Below are positions 27,354 through 37,144 of a DNA stretch of 64,000 nucleotides, piece after piece. The first letter of the stretch is position 1; each line of letters starts with the position of its first letter. Both the position numbers and the translations under genes were made by a program. Origin of the DNA: Planctomycetota bacterium (lineage in GTDB: Bacteria; Planctomycetota; Phycisphaerae; Phycisphaerales; UBA1924); assembly GCA_018968885.1 (NCBI GenBank), contig JAGWZK010000004.1:1-64000 (forward strand). Direction: 5' to 3'. Below the pieces are notes generated by a model that saw only the letters and a program-made list of their open reading frames with translations, ran no database searches and was not told the DNA's origin.

Positions 27354-27466
27354 GTTGTTTGGCGTGAGGTTGCCCAGCTTCCCATTATCAGACGCTTGCG
27401 AGTGGGGAAACCCCTGACTGCGCGATTGCCGACGCTGTAAAAACTGAGGGATATCGCGAAAAGCGC

Positions 27467-27494
27467 TTGCGTAAGCCGCGATTCGCCATACACT
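27467..27494 (+). promoter_or_regulatory. possible sigma-70 promoter of the surface-protein gene
   Basis: TTGCGT (27467-27472), 16 bases, TACACT (27489-27494). It sits 115 nt upstream of ATG 27609, in a 307-nt stretch that otherwise holds only the dnaK terminator. It was judged by eye and other matches are possible. Confidence 0.3.
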
Positions 27495-27608
27495 TGAGTG
27501 TCGGCACGCTGTTCCGCGGCGGGCTGATGTTCCATAGTCAATTGCTCAACTGGCAGGTGCCGGTCGGGCTCTGATTAAGACAGGTAGAGAAGAAATAGGA
27601 GAAGAGAG

Positions 27609-28397
27609 ATGAAGAATTTCGTGATGTGCGCTGCCGCGCTCTGCGTGGCCTCAGGCGCGATGGCCGGCCTGATTGATGTCCGCACCGGTCCCGGTGGCGG
27701 CACCCACACCCAAGACGGTTTGCTCGGCGCGAATGAATTCGGCGCTGGCAACAGCCAGTCGTACACCGGCGCCGGCACCGGCTTTGGTGGCACGCTCGGC
27801 AACGGCAGCATCTACATGGATAGCGATGCCAGCAACCTGTACGTGGGCTATCAAGCCGGCAACGCGCTGAATGACCTGGTGGTGATCTATCTGAACACCA
27901 GCAACAGCGGCGGCTTTACCAGCAGCACCCAGATGGATGATGCTTCCGACGGCGGCCGCGCTCGCTCCAGCGACATGATGTCGCAGGGCACGGCTTCGTG
28001 GGCCATCAGCGCTCAGTACACCTTCGTCATCGGCAACTTCGGCGCGGTGCTCTTTGGCCTGAACGGCAACGGCAGCGCCCACACCTTCCTGATGTATGAC
28101 GGCACCTACACCGGCAACGGCGCTGGCTTCCGCGAGTACAGCATCTCATTGGCCAGCATCAACGCCCTCAGCAGCCGCAGCTACATCGACTGGTTCAGCA
28201 TCTATACCAGCGATAGCGGCTACATGAGCAACGAGTCGATCAGCGTGCAGGGCTTCAACGCTGGCGGCAACCTCGAGTTCAACAACGGTGGCAACAACCT
28301 CGTCATCGAGAACTACAACCGTTACCAGGTTCCCACTCCCGGCGCGCTGGCTCTGGCTGGCCTGGGTGGTCTGATGGCTGGCCGTCGCCGCCGCTGA
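27609..28397 (+). CDS. secreted protein with PEP-CTERM-like RRRR anchor
   Basis: A 262-residue protein. AGGAGA precedes ATG 27609. The signal peptide MKNFVMCAAALCVASGAMAG is followed by a Gly/Asn/Ser/Thr-rich beta domain (YMDSDASNLYVGYQAGNALN, GGNNLVIENYNRYQ). The tail is VPTPG, a hydrophobic ALALAGLGGLMAG and RRRR, as in the neighbouring Phycisphaerae anchors. Codon use is C-rich and Asn/Gly codons dominate, consistent with a highly expressed structural surface protein. The function is unknown. Confidence 0.88.
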   Translation: MKNFVMCAAALCVASGAMAGLIDVRTGPGGGTHTQDGLLGANEFGAGNSQSYTGAGTGFGGTLGNGSIYMDSDASNLYVGYQAGNALNDLVVIYLNTSNSGGFTSSTQMDDASDGGRARSSDMMSQGTASWAISAQYTFVIGNFGAVLFGLNGNGSAHTFLMYDGTYTGNGAGFREYSISLASINALSSRSYIDWFSIYTSDSGYMSNESISVQGFNAGGNLEFNNGGNNLVIENYNRYQVPTPGALALAGLGGLMAGRRRR

Positions 28398-28424
28398 ATC
28401 GGGTTGACGAATTGAATCTTCAGG

Positions 28425-28456
28425 CCCCGCCCCTCTCCGGGCGGGGTTTTTTCTTT
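28425..28456 (+). terminator. strong intrinsic terminator
   Basis: CCCCGCCC and GGGCGGGG form a perfect 8-bp stem (28425-28446) with a CTCTCC loop, followed by TTTTTTCTTTT. It lies between the convergent genes at 27609 and 28462. Confidence 0.93.
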
Positions 28457-28461
28457 TGTGA

Positions 28462-29562
28462 TCAGCGGGCGCGACCGGGGGAAACGAGTTGTCGGACGAA
28501 TGCCTGGTAGGAGTCGTTGGCCTTGGTCAGATCGCGGTCAAAATAGGTCTGATAGACCATGGGGCCGCGCCGAGACTGCAACGCGATCGAGGCACCACGC
28601 GCATCGAAGGTGCCCGAGACCATGCGGCCCAGATCACCCCGCGCGGCATCCTGCAAGAGCGTTGTGAGCTGATTGCGATGAGCACCGTCGTTGCCTTTGG
28701 AGAGGTACAGCGTGAGAGCCCAAACCTGCGCGTAATAGATCAGTGTGCCTTCATCGCTCTTAACGAGTTGCTGTTGCGGTGAAGTGTTGAGGAGATCTGC
28801 AAGGGAAAGGAGCTTTTTGCGTGCCGCGGCATCGCGGAGTGTGCCGAAGCGTTCGCGGTTCTGCTCAGCAATGAAGACCGGCTGATCGGCACCAGCGCGT
28901 GCCCAGCGGAATCCCTCCATGGTGGTGGCGATGCCTTCATCAAGCCAGATGGGGAGTGGCTCCTTGAAGGTGGCCTGCACGTATTGATGCCACCCTTCGT
29001 GAGCCATGAGAGAGAAGGAGTCGGAGGGGCCAATTTCAAAGAAGACACCCTTGGCTTCGCTGGCGTAGCCGCCACGTTGAATGCGTAGAAACAGTTCGGC
29101 CTGACGACCCATGAGGTGCTGCGTCATGCGGGCCCATTGCGGGCGGGTGGCGAGGAAGTAGGTCTCCATCGGTTGCGTGGGAGCGGGCAGAGGACCAAAG
29201 GCGGTGGTGTAGTGCGCGAGCGCGGACTCGGCAAAGCGGGGAAGACGCTGAAGGATGTAGCCATCGCCCAGGGTGGTGAAGATGCGGTAGCTGGGTGTCT
29301 GGATCATGCGACCAGAGGGTGAGACAAAGGTCCATTGCTGAATGGAAAGTACGTTGGACTCGCGGCTTGCCGAAGTGGTGGCCGAAGTGGTCGCCGGAGT
29401 GGTGGAAGTCGTCGCGGATGATGTTGATGGTGACGCGTTGGATGCGGCCGAGGATGTGGCAGAAGGTGCGACCGTTCGAGTGCTGGGCGCATCGCCACAG
29501 CCGTGCAGGGTGAGGGCTGTTGCCGCGATGATGGTGGTGACTGCGCGATTGATGTGACTCAT
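28462..29562 (-). CDS. DUF1570-type zinc-metalloprotease-like lipoprotein
   Basis: A 366-residue lipoprotein: signal peptide ending in the lipobox LHGC (Cys22), then a long Ser/Thr/Ala-rich linker (about 25-68). The catalytic-looking domain has HEGWH at 188-192 and a downstream acidic WLDEGIATTMEG (Glu209), matching the gluzincin HExxH...E pattern. This is seen in planctomycete DUF1570 proteins. The substrate is unknown. Its ATG overlaps the stop codon of valS by 4 nt (ATGA at 29559-29562), so it is probably translated with valS. Confidence 0.85.
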   Translation of the reverse strand: MSHINRAVTTIIAATALTLHGCGDAPSTRTVAPSATSSAASNASPSTSSATTSTTPATTSATTSASRESNVLSIQQWTFVSPSGRMIQTPSYRIFTTLGDGYILQRLPRFAESALAHYTTAFGPLPAPTQPMETYFLATRPQWARMTQHLMGRQAELFLRIQRGGYASEAKGVFFEIGPSDSFSLMAHEGWHQYVQATFKEPLPIWLDEGIATTMEGFRWARAGADQPVFIAEQNRERFGTLRDAAARKKLLSLADLLNTSPQQQLVKSDEGTLIYYAQVWALTLYLSKGNDGAHRNQLTTLLQDAARGDLGRMVSGTFDARGASIALQSRRGPMVYQTYFDRDLTKANDSYQAFVRQLVSPGRAR

Positions 29563-32500
29563 GCCAGTTTCCCCATCGCCGCCTTGGCGGCATCGCGCTC
29601 GGCGATGACCTTGGCGAGTTCGTCCTTGGTCTGCTGGACCATGTGGGGCGGTGCCTTGAGGGCGTAGCCGGGGTTGTTGAGGCGCCCTTCGAGTGTCGCG
29701 ATGGATTTGTCCTTTTCGGCGATGAGTTTTTCCAGGCGAGACTTTTCGGCGGAAGTGTCGATGGCGGCTTCGTCGGAGAGATCAGAGAGGTGGAGCTCGG
29801 TCTCTTCGAAGGTGAAGGCGACACTTGCGGCAGTGGGGCGGTTGGTGGCTGCTGTGCCGACATCGGAGAGGGTCTGCACCATGCTGAGCGCATCGGCGGA
29901 GATGAAGGTGGCGGATGAGGGAAGATGCAACGTGATCTTCCGGCGCGGTTTGACACCGTGCTGGGCCCGCACCTCGCGGATGGTCTTGACGAGGGATTGC
30001 AGACGCTCAAACTCTTTGACTGCATCGGCAAAGGCGAGTGAGGAATCAGCCACCGGCCACGATGTGTTGCAGAGGAGATCTGCGGAAATGCCCAGATTCA
30101 GGCCCAACACCTTGGCGGTGGGAAGCGTGCGGATGGTGCCGTGTATGGACTCGGTCACGAAGGGCATGACCGGGTGGAGCAGGCGCAGGATGACATTGAT
30201 GGAAGCGCGGAGGATGGCGCGCTGGGCGGGGCTGTTGGCCACGGTGGGCTTGATGGCCTCCAAGTACCAGTCGCAGAAGTCGTTCCACACCAGCGTGTAG
30301 CAGGTGTCGGCGTATTCGTTGAAGCGGTAGTTGGCCAGCGCTTCATCGCAGGTGCGGATGCCGGCTGCGAGGCGCGAGAGCATCCACTTGTCGGCGGTCG
30401 TGAGAGAGCCAAGCGCAGCGGGAGTGGATAGATCGGCGATGCCCGGAGTCGCCTCGATCATGCCGAGTGCGAAACGGGCAGCGTTCCAGAGCTTGTTGGC
30501 GAAGTTGCGACCCAGGTCGAACTTGGGTGATGAGTTTTTGCCGGTCTTGGAATCCTTCATCACCGGCAGCCGCACATCCTGCGTCTGGGTTGCCATCTGG
30601 CACAGCGTGAAGCGCATCGCATCGGCGCCGTGGCTCTCGATGATGTCGAGGGGGTCCACACCGTTGCCCAGAGATTTGGACATCTTGCGGCCCTCGCCAT
30701 CCTGAATGACCGCGTGGATGACCACATCGCGGAAGGGGATGGGCCCGCTGCCCTTGGCGGCATGTGCTGGCGCGAGGTACGAACCGTCTGAGGTCGGCTT
30801 TTGTGCCCAGTTCTCCGGCAGGAAATACCGGTTGAACATGGTCATGCGACTGACCCAGAGGGTGATGATCTCGCGCGCGGTGCAGAGGGTGGAGGTGGGG
30901 TTGAATGCCGCGAGTTCGGGTGTGGCGCTGGGCCAGCCGAGCGTGGAGAGAGGCCAGAGGGCGGAGGAGAACCAGGTGTCGAGGACGTCTTCATCGCGGG
31001 TGAAACCGCGCGACTCGTAGAACGAGATCGCCTCGTTGTCGTTGGTGTCGCGAATGCACACCGCAAGCTTGCCCGCGTAGTGCTTTACATCCACACGATC
31101 GTTGCCGAAGCGATTCTTCTCTTCGGCGGCGAACTCGGCGCGATCAGAACGCCACACCGGAATTCGATGTCCCCACCAGAGTTGGCGGCTGATGCACCAG
31201 TCGCGGATGTTGCTGTGCCAATGCTCAAAGGTCTTGGAGTAGCGAGCCGGGCTGAAACTCATGGTGTTGTCAGCATGAGTGGGGGCCTTGCCATCACTTC
31301 GCTGATCTGAGGCCAACACCGCATTCGCCGCGGCGGCCATGCGAGGATCAGTCACCTTCACATACCACTGGTCAGAGAGGTAGGGCTCGATCACCGCCTT
31401 GCTGCGGTCGCTGAACTTGATGCTGTGGCGATACGGCTTGATCTCGCGGACGAAACCGGCCTCCTCCAGCGCTTTGACAATGGTCTTGCGCGACTTCTCG
31501 CGGTGCAGGCCAATGAAGGAGCGCACACGCTCATGCTCCGCGGCATCGCTCCAGCCGAACTTGTCGCTGATCGAGCCATCAGGGGCCATGATGTTGATGG
31601 CGGCGAGGTTGTGCCGTTTTCCGATCTCGTAGTCATTGGGATCGTGCGCGGGTGTGACCTTCAGGAACCCAGTAGCGAACTTGGCCTTGGGGTCGTTCTT
31701 TTCTTCCTCGGTGGTTGCCATCGATTCCGGCAGCACCACGTAGTCGTCCGCGACGATGGGAATCTCGCGATTGATGAGGGGGAGCCGCACTTTCTTTCCC
31801 ACCAGCGCTGCAGCGCGAGGATCGCGCGGATTCATTGCCACGCCGGTGTCACCCAGATAGGTCTCCGGTCGTGTCGTCGCAACGGTGATGCGGTCGATGG
31901 TGGTGCCATCGGGCAGTTTCACGGATTCAGTCAGCGGGTAATCCAGGTAGTAAAAGTGTGCATCGACTTCCTCGTCGTAGCACTCATCATCGGCCACGGC
32001 GGTCTGAAGGGCAGGGTCCCAATTCACCAGCCGCTTGCCGCGATAAATGAGGCCGTCCTGGAAGAGGCGGAAGAAGGCCTCGTAGACAGCGCGGGCGCAC
32101 TGCTCATCCATGGTGAAGCGCTGACGATCCCAATCGCAGGAGCAGCCCATCTTCTGCAACTGGCCGGTGATGACCTTTTCGTATTCGTCCTTGAAGGCCT
32201 GGATCTTGGCAACGAACTGCTCGCGGGTGAAGTCCTTGCGGCGTTTGTTCTCTTCCTTCTGCACGCGCTTTTCCACCACGGCCTGGGTGGCGATGCCGGC
32301 GTGATCGGTGCCGGGCATCCACAGGGTTTCAAAGCCCTTCATGCGATGCTGGCGGGTGAGGACATCCTGCAGCGTGTTGTTGAGGGCGTGGCCCAGGTGC
32401 AGGGCTGCCGTCACGTTGGGGGGCGGAATGACGATGCAATATGGCTGCTTCTTGCCACTCAGCACAGATTGCGGCTGGGCGTGAAAAGCCTTGGCAGCGA

Positions 32501-32639
32501 GCCAGCGATCCCAGATCTTTCCTTCGTGATCAACCGGGACATAGCGCGAGGCCATTTCGGTAACTTGCGAGCCACCCGCGCTTTCAGAAGCGGAGCCGGA
32601 AGGGGAAGCAGACAAATGTGGTTGACCGTGCATCGACAT
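29559..32639 (-). CDS. valS: valine--tRNA ligase
   Basis: A class I aminoacyl-tRNA synthetase of about 1026 residues that charges tRNA-Val. Signature HIGH is HLGH (81-84) after IPPPNVTAAL; the KMSKS motif is GRKMSKSLGNG near residue 652; the editing domain contains TTRPETYLGDTGVA. The C-terminal coiled-coil domain (LEKLIAEKDKSIATLEGRL) is present. The frame remains open upstream of ATG 32639; 32633 or 32555 (MASRYVPVDHEG) could be used instead. A tRNA-Val gene occurs at 50384. The next gene overlaps its stop codon. Confidence 0.97.
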   Translation of the reverse strand: MSMHGQPHLSASPSGSASESAGGSQVTEMASRYVPVDHEGKIWDRWLAAKAFHAQPQSVLSGKKQPYCIVIPPPNVTAALHLGHALNNTLQDVLTRQHRMKGFETLWMPGTDHAGIATQAVVEKRVQKEENKRRKDFTREQFVAKIQAFKDEYEKVITGQLQKMGCSCDWDRQRFTMDEQCARAVYEAFFRLFQDGLIYRGKRLVNWDPALQTAVADDECYDEEVDAHFYYLDYPLTESVKLPDGTTIDRITVATTRPETYLGDTGVAMNPRDPRAAALVGKKVRLPLINREIPIVADDYVVLPESMATTEEEKNDPKAKFATGFLKVTPAHDPNDYEIGKRHNLAAINIMAPDGSISDKFGWSDAAEHERVRSFIGLHREKSRKTIVKALEEAGFVREIKPYRHSIKFSDRSKAVIEPYLSDQWYVKVTDPRMAAAANAVLASDQRSDGKAPTHADNTMSFSPARYSKTFEHWHSNIRDWCISRQLWWGHRIPVWRSDRAEFAAEEKNRFGNDRVDVKHYAGKLAVCIRDTNDNEAISFYESRGFTRDEDVLDTWFSSALWPLSTLGWPSATPELAAFNPTSTLCTAREIITLWVSRMTMFNRYFLPENWAQKPTSDGSYLAPAHAAKGSGPIPFRDVVIHAVIQDGEGRKMSKSLGNGVDPLDIIESHGADAMRFTLCQMATQTQDVRLPVMKDSKTGKNSSPKFDLGRNFANKLWNAARFALGMIEATPGIADLSTPAALGSLTTADKWMLSRLAAGIRTCDEALANYRFNEYADTCYTLVWNDFCDWYLEAIKPTVANSPAQRAILRASINVILRLLHPVMPFVTESIHGTIRTLPTAKVLGLNLGISADLLCNTSWPVADSSLAFADAVKEFERLQSLVKTIREVRAQHGVKPRRKITLHLPSSATFISADALSMVQTLSDVGTAATNRPTAASVAFTFEETELHLSDLSDEAAIDTSAEKSRLEKLIAEKDKSIATLEGRLNNPGYALKAPPHMVQQTKDELAKVIAERDAAKAAMGKLA

Positions 32640-32750
32640 ATCGTGAGACTGTAGGGTTCTGTTCCCCGTGTTTGAGCGGATTCCTACAGGAATTGCCACT
32701 TGTCGCGGTAGGATTGTGACGGCTTGACCCCGTGTGCCGATGCTTGAGAT

Positions 32751-33869
32751 ATGAATCTGATCCCACCAAAGTCTTCGACCGTGCACAACTTCCGACGGGG
32801 CGGGGCGATCCCTAAGCCCGTGATCGCGATTGGTTCGCTGGTGCTAGTGGCGGTTGGCGGCGTGTGGGTGTGGAACTCGATGTGGAAATCTGCCGGTGTG
32901 CAACGAGTTGCGCAAACGCCAGCGCCGGTTGTTCAGGCCGATGCAAAGAGCAGCGTGGCGGCAACGCCCGTTCGCGATGAAGCCAAACTGGAAGAAGTGC
33001 TCAAAGCCGCCGCCGATCGTGCCCAGGTCAGTGATTGGAAAGCTGCGGAGACGATCCTGGGCGCGGCCGCACAGACGTATGCCGGAACGCGACGAGTGCA
33101 TCAGGCGTACGCCGAGTGCCTGTTGCAGGCGGGAAAGCGGGCGGAGTCCTTCGAGCAATATGAGAAGGCGATCGCGTCGACAGATTCGGTGGCGGAGCCA
33201 AGCGCAGAACTGCTGACGATCGCAGGAACCGTGGCCAATAGTGCGGGAAAACCGCAGCGTGCGATGGAGTTGTACACGCAGGCGACGGTGAAGTATCCGC
33301 AGCATGGCGAGGCGTTTGTGCTGCTGGGGCAGGTGCAACTCAAGCAGTTGATGATGGATGAGGCCAAGGCCAGTTTGCTGCAGGCGGGGCGATTGATCAC
33401 AGATCGCGGCGTGATCTGGGGCACACTCGCCGAGATCGCACTGCGAGAGAATAAATTGCAGATTGCTGAGCAGTACATCGCCAAAGCGAGGCAGATCGAG
33501 CCGGGGATACTCGATTGGCGATTGATCGAGGCGCGATTGCGGAATCGCCAGAATCAGCCAAAGAAGAGTGTTGAAGTACTGGGCGGCGTTTCCGAAACTG
33601 AACTGCTGCAACGCCGCGTTGCCAAACTCCTGTCGGAATCGCTGGGGATGATGGGTGAAAAGCGCGAGGCGATGGAACTGTTGGTGCGGGCCAGCGATGC
33701 GAATGTGGCGGATGGAGAACTGGCTCTGGATGCCGCGGCGGCGTGTGAGCGGGGTGGCGATACCAGTGCCGCGTTGCGAATGGCCGAACGAGCAGCTCAA
33801 AGTGCGGATGAGAAGGTGAAGACTGCGGGGAGTGCGTTGGTGACGCGGTTGAAGGGTGGTAAGCCTTGA
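32751..33869 (+). CDS. membrane-anchored TPR protein
   Basis: A 372-residue protein with a short N-terminus, one membrane helix (VIAIGSLVLVAVGGVWVW, about 24-41) and a periplasmic-type region of tetratricopeptide repeats (for example AYAECLLQAGKRAESFEQYE, AFVLLGQVQLKQLMMDEAKA, GTLAEIALRENKLQIAEQYI). No enzyme motif is seen. TPR domains usually mediate protein contacts. It diverges from valS. The role is not predictable from the sequence. Confidence 0.8.
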   Translation: MNLIPPKSSTVHNFRRGGAIPKPVIAIGSLVLVAVGGVWVWNSMWKSAGVQRVAQTPAPVVQADAKSSVAATPVRDEAKLEEVLKAAADRAQVSDWKAAETILGAAAQTYAGTRRVHQAYAECLLQAGKRAESFEQYEKAIASTDSVAEPSAELLTIAGTVANSAGKPQRAMELYTQATVKYPQHGEAFVLLGQVQLKQLMMDEAKASLLQAGRLITDRGVIWGTLAEIALRENKLQIAEQYIAKARQIEPGILDWRLIEARLRNRQNQPKKSVEVLGGVSETELLQRRVAKLLSESLGMMGEKREAMELLVRASDANVADGELALDAAAACERGGDTSAALRMAERAAQSADEKVKTAGSALVTRLKGGKP

Positions 33870-33888
33870 TGAGAGGGCTGAAGTGGCC

Positions 33889-33916
33889 TTGACCAGCGGC
33901 CGCGTAGTCCGATAAT
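33889..33916 (+). promoter_or_regulatory. sigma-70 promoter of rpsD
   Basis: TTGACC (33889-33894) and GATAAT (33911-33916) are separated by 16 bases, a very good match to the -35 and -10 consensus. Transcription would start near 33923, leaving a leader of about 220 nt before rpsD, long for a single gene. The leader has several GC pairings (for example GGCC/GGCC around 34082) and could carry S4 autoregulation. Confidence 0.65.
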
Positions 33917-34143
33917 TCTGTACAGTCATGACCCCAGCTCACTGGAAGTCTGAGACCAACCCACCTTTAATCTTGGCCCCACTCGACCAGCGTGGTTGAG
34001 TAGACGCTTTGGTCCTGCTTCGGCAGTGCCAGAGCGGTGTATCCGGATCACAGAGGCGCGACCCAAAGTCTTGGTGTTCGGCCCGATCGCTGGCCGATTG
34101 GTCAGCACCCCGCGAGCAAGTCTTGCGGCAGACGGAGGTTTTG

Positions 34144-34743
34144 ATGGCTCGTTATACCGGTCCTAAGTTGAAGTTGTCCCGCCGCGTGGGCGTTCCGATC
34201 GTGGACCTGCCCAAGCACACCAGCAAGCGTGCGCTGGTGTATCCGGGTATGCACGGTTTCCGTGGCCGCCGCCTGCGGGCCTTCGGTATCCGTCTGAATG
34301 AGAAGCAGAAGCTGCGTTATCACTACGGCGTGCTGGAGCGTCAGTTCCGCTCGTACGTTGAAGAGGCTGCCCGTCGCCCCGGTAACCGTGGTGAGACGCT
34401 GATGCAGTTGCTTGAGCGTCGCTTGGACAATGTCGTCCGCCGCGCTGGCCTGGCCCGCTCGATCTGGGCTGCTCGTCAGCTGGTTGCGCACGGCCATGTG
34501 AAGGTGAACGGGCGCAAGACCGATCGTCCTTCGTGCATGTTGCGCGTGGGCGATGTGGTGACGGTGAAGGAGAAGGCGCACAAATTGGTGCGTGAATCTC
34601 TGGAATCGCTGGCTGGGCACGAGGTGGCCGGCTGGATCGAATTCAACCCCAGCGAGTTGACGGTGAAGATCGTTGCTCTGCCCACATCGGATCAGATCCC
34701 CTTCGACATCAACGCCAACCTGATCGTGGAATTCTACCGCTAA
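34144..34743 (+). CDS. rpsD: 30S ribosomal protein S4
   Basis: A 199-residue primary 16S rRNA-binding protein. N-terminus ARYTGPKLKLSRRVG; central LNEKQKLRYHYGVLERQFR; S4 RNA-binding domain with RRLDNVVRRAGLARS and RQLVAHGHVKVNGRK. A Shine-Dalgarno GGAGG lies just upstream of ATG 34144. It stands alone rather than in the alpha operon with rpsM, rpsK and rpoA. A long leader and terminator flank it. In many bacteria S4 regulates its own mRNA. Confidence 0.97.
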   Translation: MARYTGPKLKLSRRVGVPIVDLPKHTSKRALVYPGMHGFRGRRLRAFGIRLNEKQKLRYHYGVLERQFRSYVEEAARRPGNRGETLMQLLERRLDNVVRRAGLARSIWAARQLVAHGHVKVNGRKTDRPSCMLRVGDVVTVKEKAHKLVRESLESLAGHEVAGWIEFNPSELTVKIVALPTSDQIPFDINANLIVEFYR

Positions 34744-34812
34744 GCATGATCTGGTCGTGGGCGAATGTGCTTGCGACCGGACGTGTGCTGGTGATGATAT
34801 TGACACAATTCC

Positions 34813-34840
34813 AAGGCCCGTCCGTCATGGGGCGGGCCTT
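34813..34840 (+). terminator. intrinsic terminator after rpsD
   Basis: AAGGCCCGTCC and GGGGCGGGCCTT form a long GC stem with a short GTCAT loop (34813-34840). TGTGCTTTG follows. It lies 70 nt after the rpsD stop. Confidence 0.75.
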
Positions 34841-34915
34841 GTGCTTTGCTGGTTGAACCTTCTACCATTGCGCGACCGGATCAGCCCGGATGTTCGATGA
34901 CCTGTCAGGACTCTC

Positions 34916-37069
34916 ATGCTCAAACTCATTCGCAAAAACAAGCAGTGGCTCTTTGCCGTTCTCATGATCTTTCTGGCGATTGCGTTCCTGGTTCCCAACC
35001 TGGGGAGCAACTCAGGAGGGGGCATCAGCACCGAGACGGTGGCACGCGTGGGCGAGGACAAGATTTCGGCATTCCAGGTCGCACGCGCGGATGCCGAGCT
35101 GGCGATGCTGAAAGAGATGTTTGGCCCTCAGATTGGCGATGTTGCTGGGGTCAAGGTTGAGAACGGCACGCACTGGCTGTTGCTGGAGCGTGAGGCCAGT
35201 CAAGCGGGTTTCATCGGTAATGATGCTGACGGGAAGGAGTGGCTGGATGCATTGGCTTTCGAGCTTGCGCCGCAGCAGTTGGCGAGCAATGGCGTGCTCT
35301 TTGAGATGGTGCTGAAGGAAGCCAATCCGCAGATGTATGAGTTGCTGCAGAGCAATCCCCAGTTGGCGCGGGATCAGAATTTTCTGATGAATATCGCCGC
35401 GCAGCCCCAGATGATCAGCGGCGCGACGCAGTTCCTTCGCAATGTGCTCACAGAGAAAGCCAATCAGGGCACGGCCAAGTTGATGGACGCGCCGGGCCTG
35501 AAGTTTGACATTCATAGCTTTGATGCTGCGCTGGCCAAGTTGCGTGGCGTGCGTCGGATGATTAATGCCTTTACCGAGGCGCCTCGCGTCAGCGATCGTC
35601 GCTTGCTGGTGTCTGCAGCGAGTCGCTTCAATGAGGCCGTGGCTTCCATGACGCTGCTGCCTGCGGAGCGGCTGGTGGATGCGACGATGGAGCCGGATGC
35701 CAAGGAGTTGCAGGCCTTCTTTGAGAAGTACAAGGGTGACATCCCCGGGCAGACCAACCCCAATAACGACTTTGGCTTTGGCTATCGGCAACCCTCGCGC
35801 GTGAAGATTGAGTATCTGACTCTGGATCGCACGGTGATTGCCGCCGCAATCAAGCCCGACCCGGTGGCGGCGTACACCAAGTGGAAGAACAGCCGCGTGA
35901 CGTATGCGAAGGAGTTTGCCGACGAGAAGGCACGCGTCGAAGAGGATCTGCGTAGTGAGTTGACCACGACGATTCTGAATGATGCCGAGAAAGTGCTGCG
36001 GGCCGAGATGCAGCGAGCCGTGAAGAAGCTGGAGGAGTCCGGCGGGTATCGAGTGGTTCCGGCGAATTGGAACGAGACTCGGCCGACTCTGGATGCAGTC
36101 GCGAAGATCATTCGCGAGCAGATCAAGGCGATTCACAGCGTGGATATTCAGGAGCCCCTTGTGACATTGAAGACGGGCTCTTGGCTGAATGCCGAGGATC
36201 TTTCCAAACTGCCCGGGATCGGTGAGGCGGCGTTCACGCTGGCGGGGCGGGCCAATCCTTTCTATCTGGTGGTGATGCAGACCAAGGAATTTGCGACGAC
36301 CGCCAACAACTGGGGCGTGCAGCAGGGCATTACTTATCCTCTGGATAAGACGCTCACGGATAAGGCGGGCAATCGCTACTTCTTCACCATTCTCGAGACC
36401 AAGCCGGAAGCGCCGGCAGAGACGATGGATGAGGTGCGTGATCAACTGGTCAAGGATTTCCGCCTCTTCAAGGCGTATGAGAAACTGGTCGCGGACGCCG
36501 GTGCGTATCGCAATCGCGTGATCGCCGAAGGGATGGAGGCCTTTGCCAAGTCGTTTGAGAAGCCCAATCCTGATCCGGTGGCGACTACGCCTCTGGAGCC
36601 AGGTTTGATCTACAAGCCGTTCGTCTCGGTGCGCAGCGTTGGCATCATGATCGATAATCAGCGATTGGATGGTTCCAACGACACACCGGCGTTGCGGACC
36701 GCGGTGCTGGATGTGGCGACCAAGCTGGACCCCAAAGCGGCGCCGGTTTACGGTGCGGAGGCCAAGGGCGATGCGATCAAGGATCGCGTGGTGAGTGCGC
36801 CGAATCCCGCGCTGCGTGGCTTGATGATCGCGCAGGTCATTGCCTATCGGCCCCTGCCGACCGAGATGTACCGTGGCTTGGCGGATTCTGAGTCGCGTCA
36901 GGTTCTGATGACCGACTATCAGCCGACTGAGCAGGGCAAACTCAATGAGAATCCGTACCTGTGGCGGGTGATTCGCGGGCGGCTGAACTATCGCCCAGTG
37001 CGTGAATCGACGACACCTGAATCCAAGGAAACCGAAGAAGAAGCCCAGCCCATCATGCCTGCCAACTGA
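34916..37069 (+). CDS. membrane-anchored PpiD/SurA-like folding factor
   Basis: A 717-residue protein. The N-terminus has a short basic start and a membrane helix (WLFAVLMIFLAIAFLVPNLG), followed by a SurA_N/PpiD-like helical region beginning VARVGEDKISAFQVARADAE. PpiD proteins are periplasmic chaperones with a parvulin domain. Here the parvulin core is not clearly conserved: the region around GSWLNAEDLSKLPGIGEAAF resembles the end of a rotamase domain, but the full signature cannot be seen. The C-terminus is acidic (ESKETEEEAQP). AGGA is well placed for ATG 34916. A terminator follows. Confidence 0.75.
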   Translation: MLKLIRKNKQWLFAVLMIFLAIAFLVPNLGSNSGGGISTETVARVGEDKISAFQVARADAELAMLKEMFGPQIGDVAGVKVENGTHWLLLEREASQAGFIGNDADGKEWLDALAFELAPQQLASNGVLFEMVLKEANPQMYELLQSNPQLARDQNFLMNIAAQPQMISGATQFLRNVLTEKANQGTAKLMDAPGLKFDIHSFDAALAKLRGVRRMINAFTEAPRVSDRRLLVSAASRFNEAVASMTLLPAERLVDATMEPDAKELQAFFEKYKGDIPGQTNPNNDFGFGYRQPSRVKIEYLTLDRTVIAAAIKPDPVAAYTKWKNSRVTYAKEFADEKARVEEDLRSELTTTILNDAEKVLRAEMQRAVKKLEESGGYRVVPANWNETRPTLDAVAKIIREQIKAIHSVDIQEPLVTLKTGSWLNAEDLSKLPGIGEAAFTLAGRANPFYLVVMQTKEFATTANNWGVQQGITYPLDKTLTDKAGNRYFFTILETKPEAPAETMDEVRDQLVKDFRLFKAYEKLVADAGAYRNRVIAEGMEAFAKSFEKPNPDPVATTPLEPGLIYKPFVSVRSVGIMIDNQRLDGSNDTPALRTAVLDVATKLDPKAAPVYGAEAKGDAIKDRVVSAPNPALRGLMIAQVIAYRPLPTEMYRGLADSESRQVLMTDYQPTEQGKLNENPYLWRVIRGRLNYRPVRESTTPESKETEEEAQPIMPAN

Positions 37070-37090
37070 AAGAAGTTTGACGAAAAACAA

Positions 37091-37119
37091 AACGCCCCGG
37101 CCAATTTGGTCGGGGCGTT
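37091..37119. terminator. bidirectional intrinsic terminator
   Basis: AACGCCCCG (37091-37099) pairs with CGGGGCGTT (37111-37119), extended by GCC/GGT around an AATTT loop. TTTGTGTTT on the right and, on the other strand, TTTTGTTTTTC on the left serve both the plus gene ending at 37069 and the minus gene ending at 37145. Confidence 0.88.
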
Positions 37120-37144
37120 TGTGTTTGAGCGATTCGAAGTCAGG

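Noticed and set aside
35012-37090. Long open frame opposite the PpiD/SurA-like gene
   Set aside because: Arg/His/Leu/Gln-rich composition is typical of an antisense shadow; the plus-strand protein has a clear membrane anchor and domain order.
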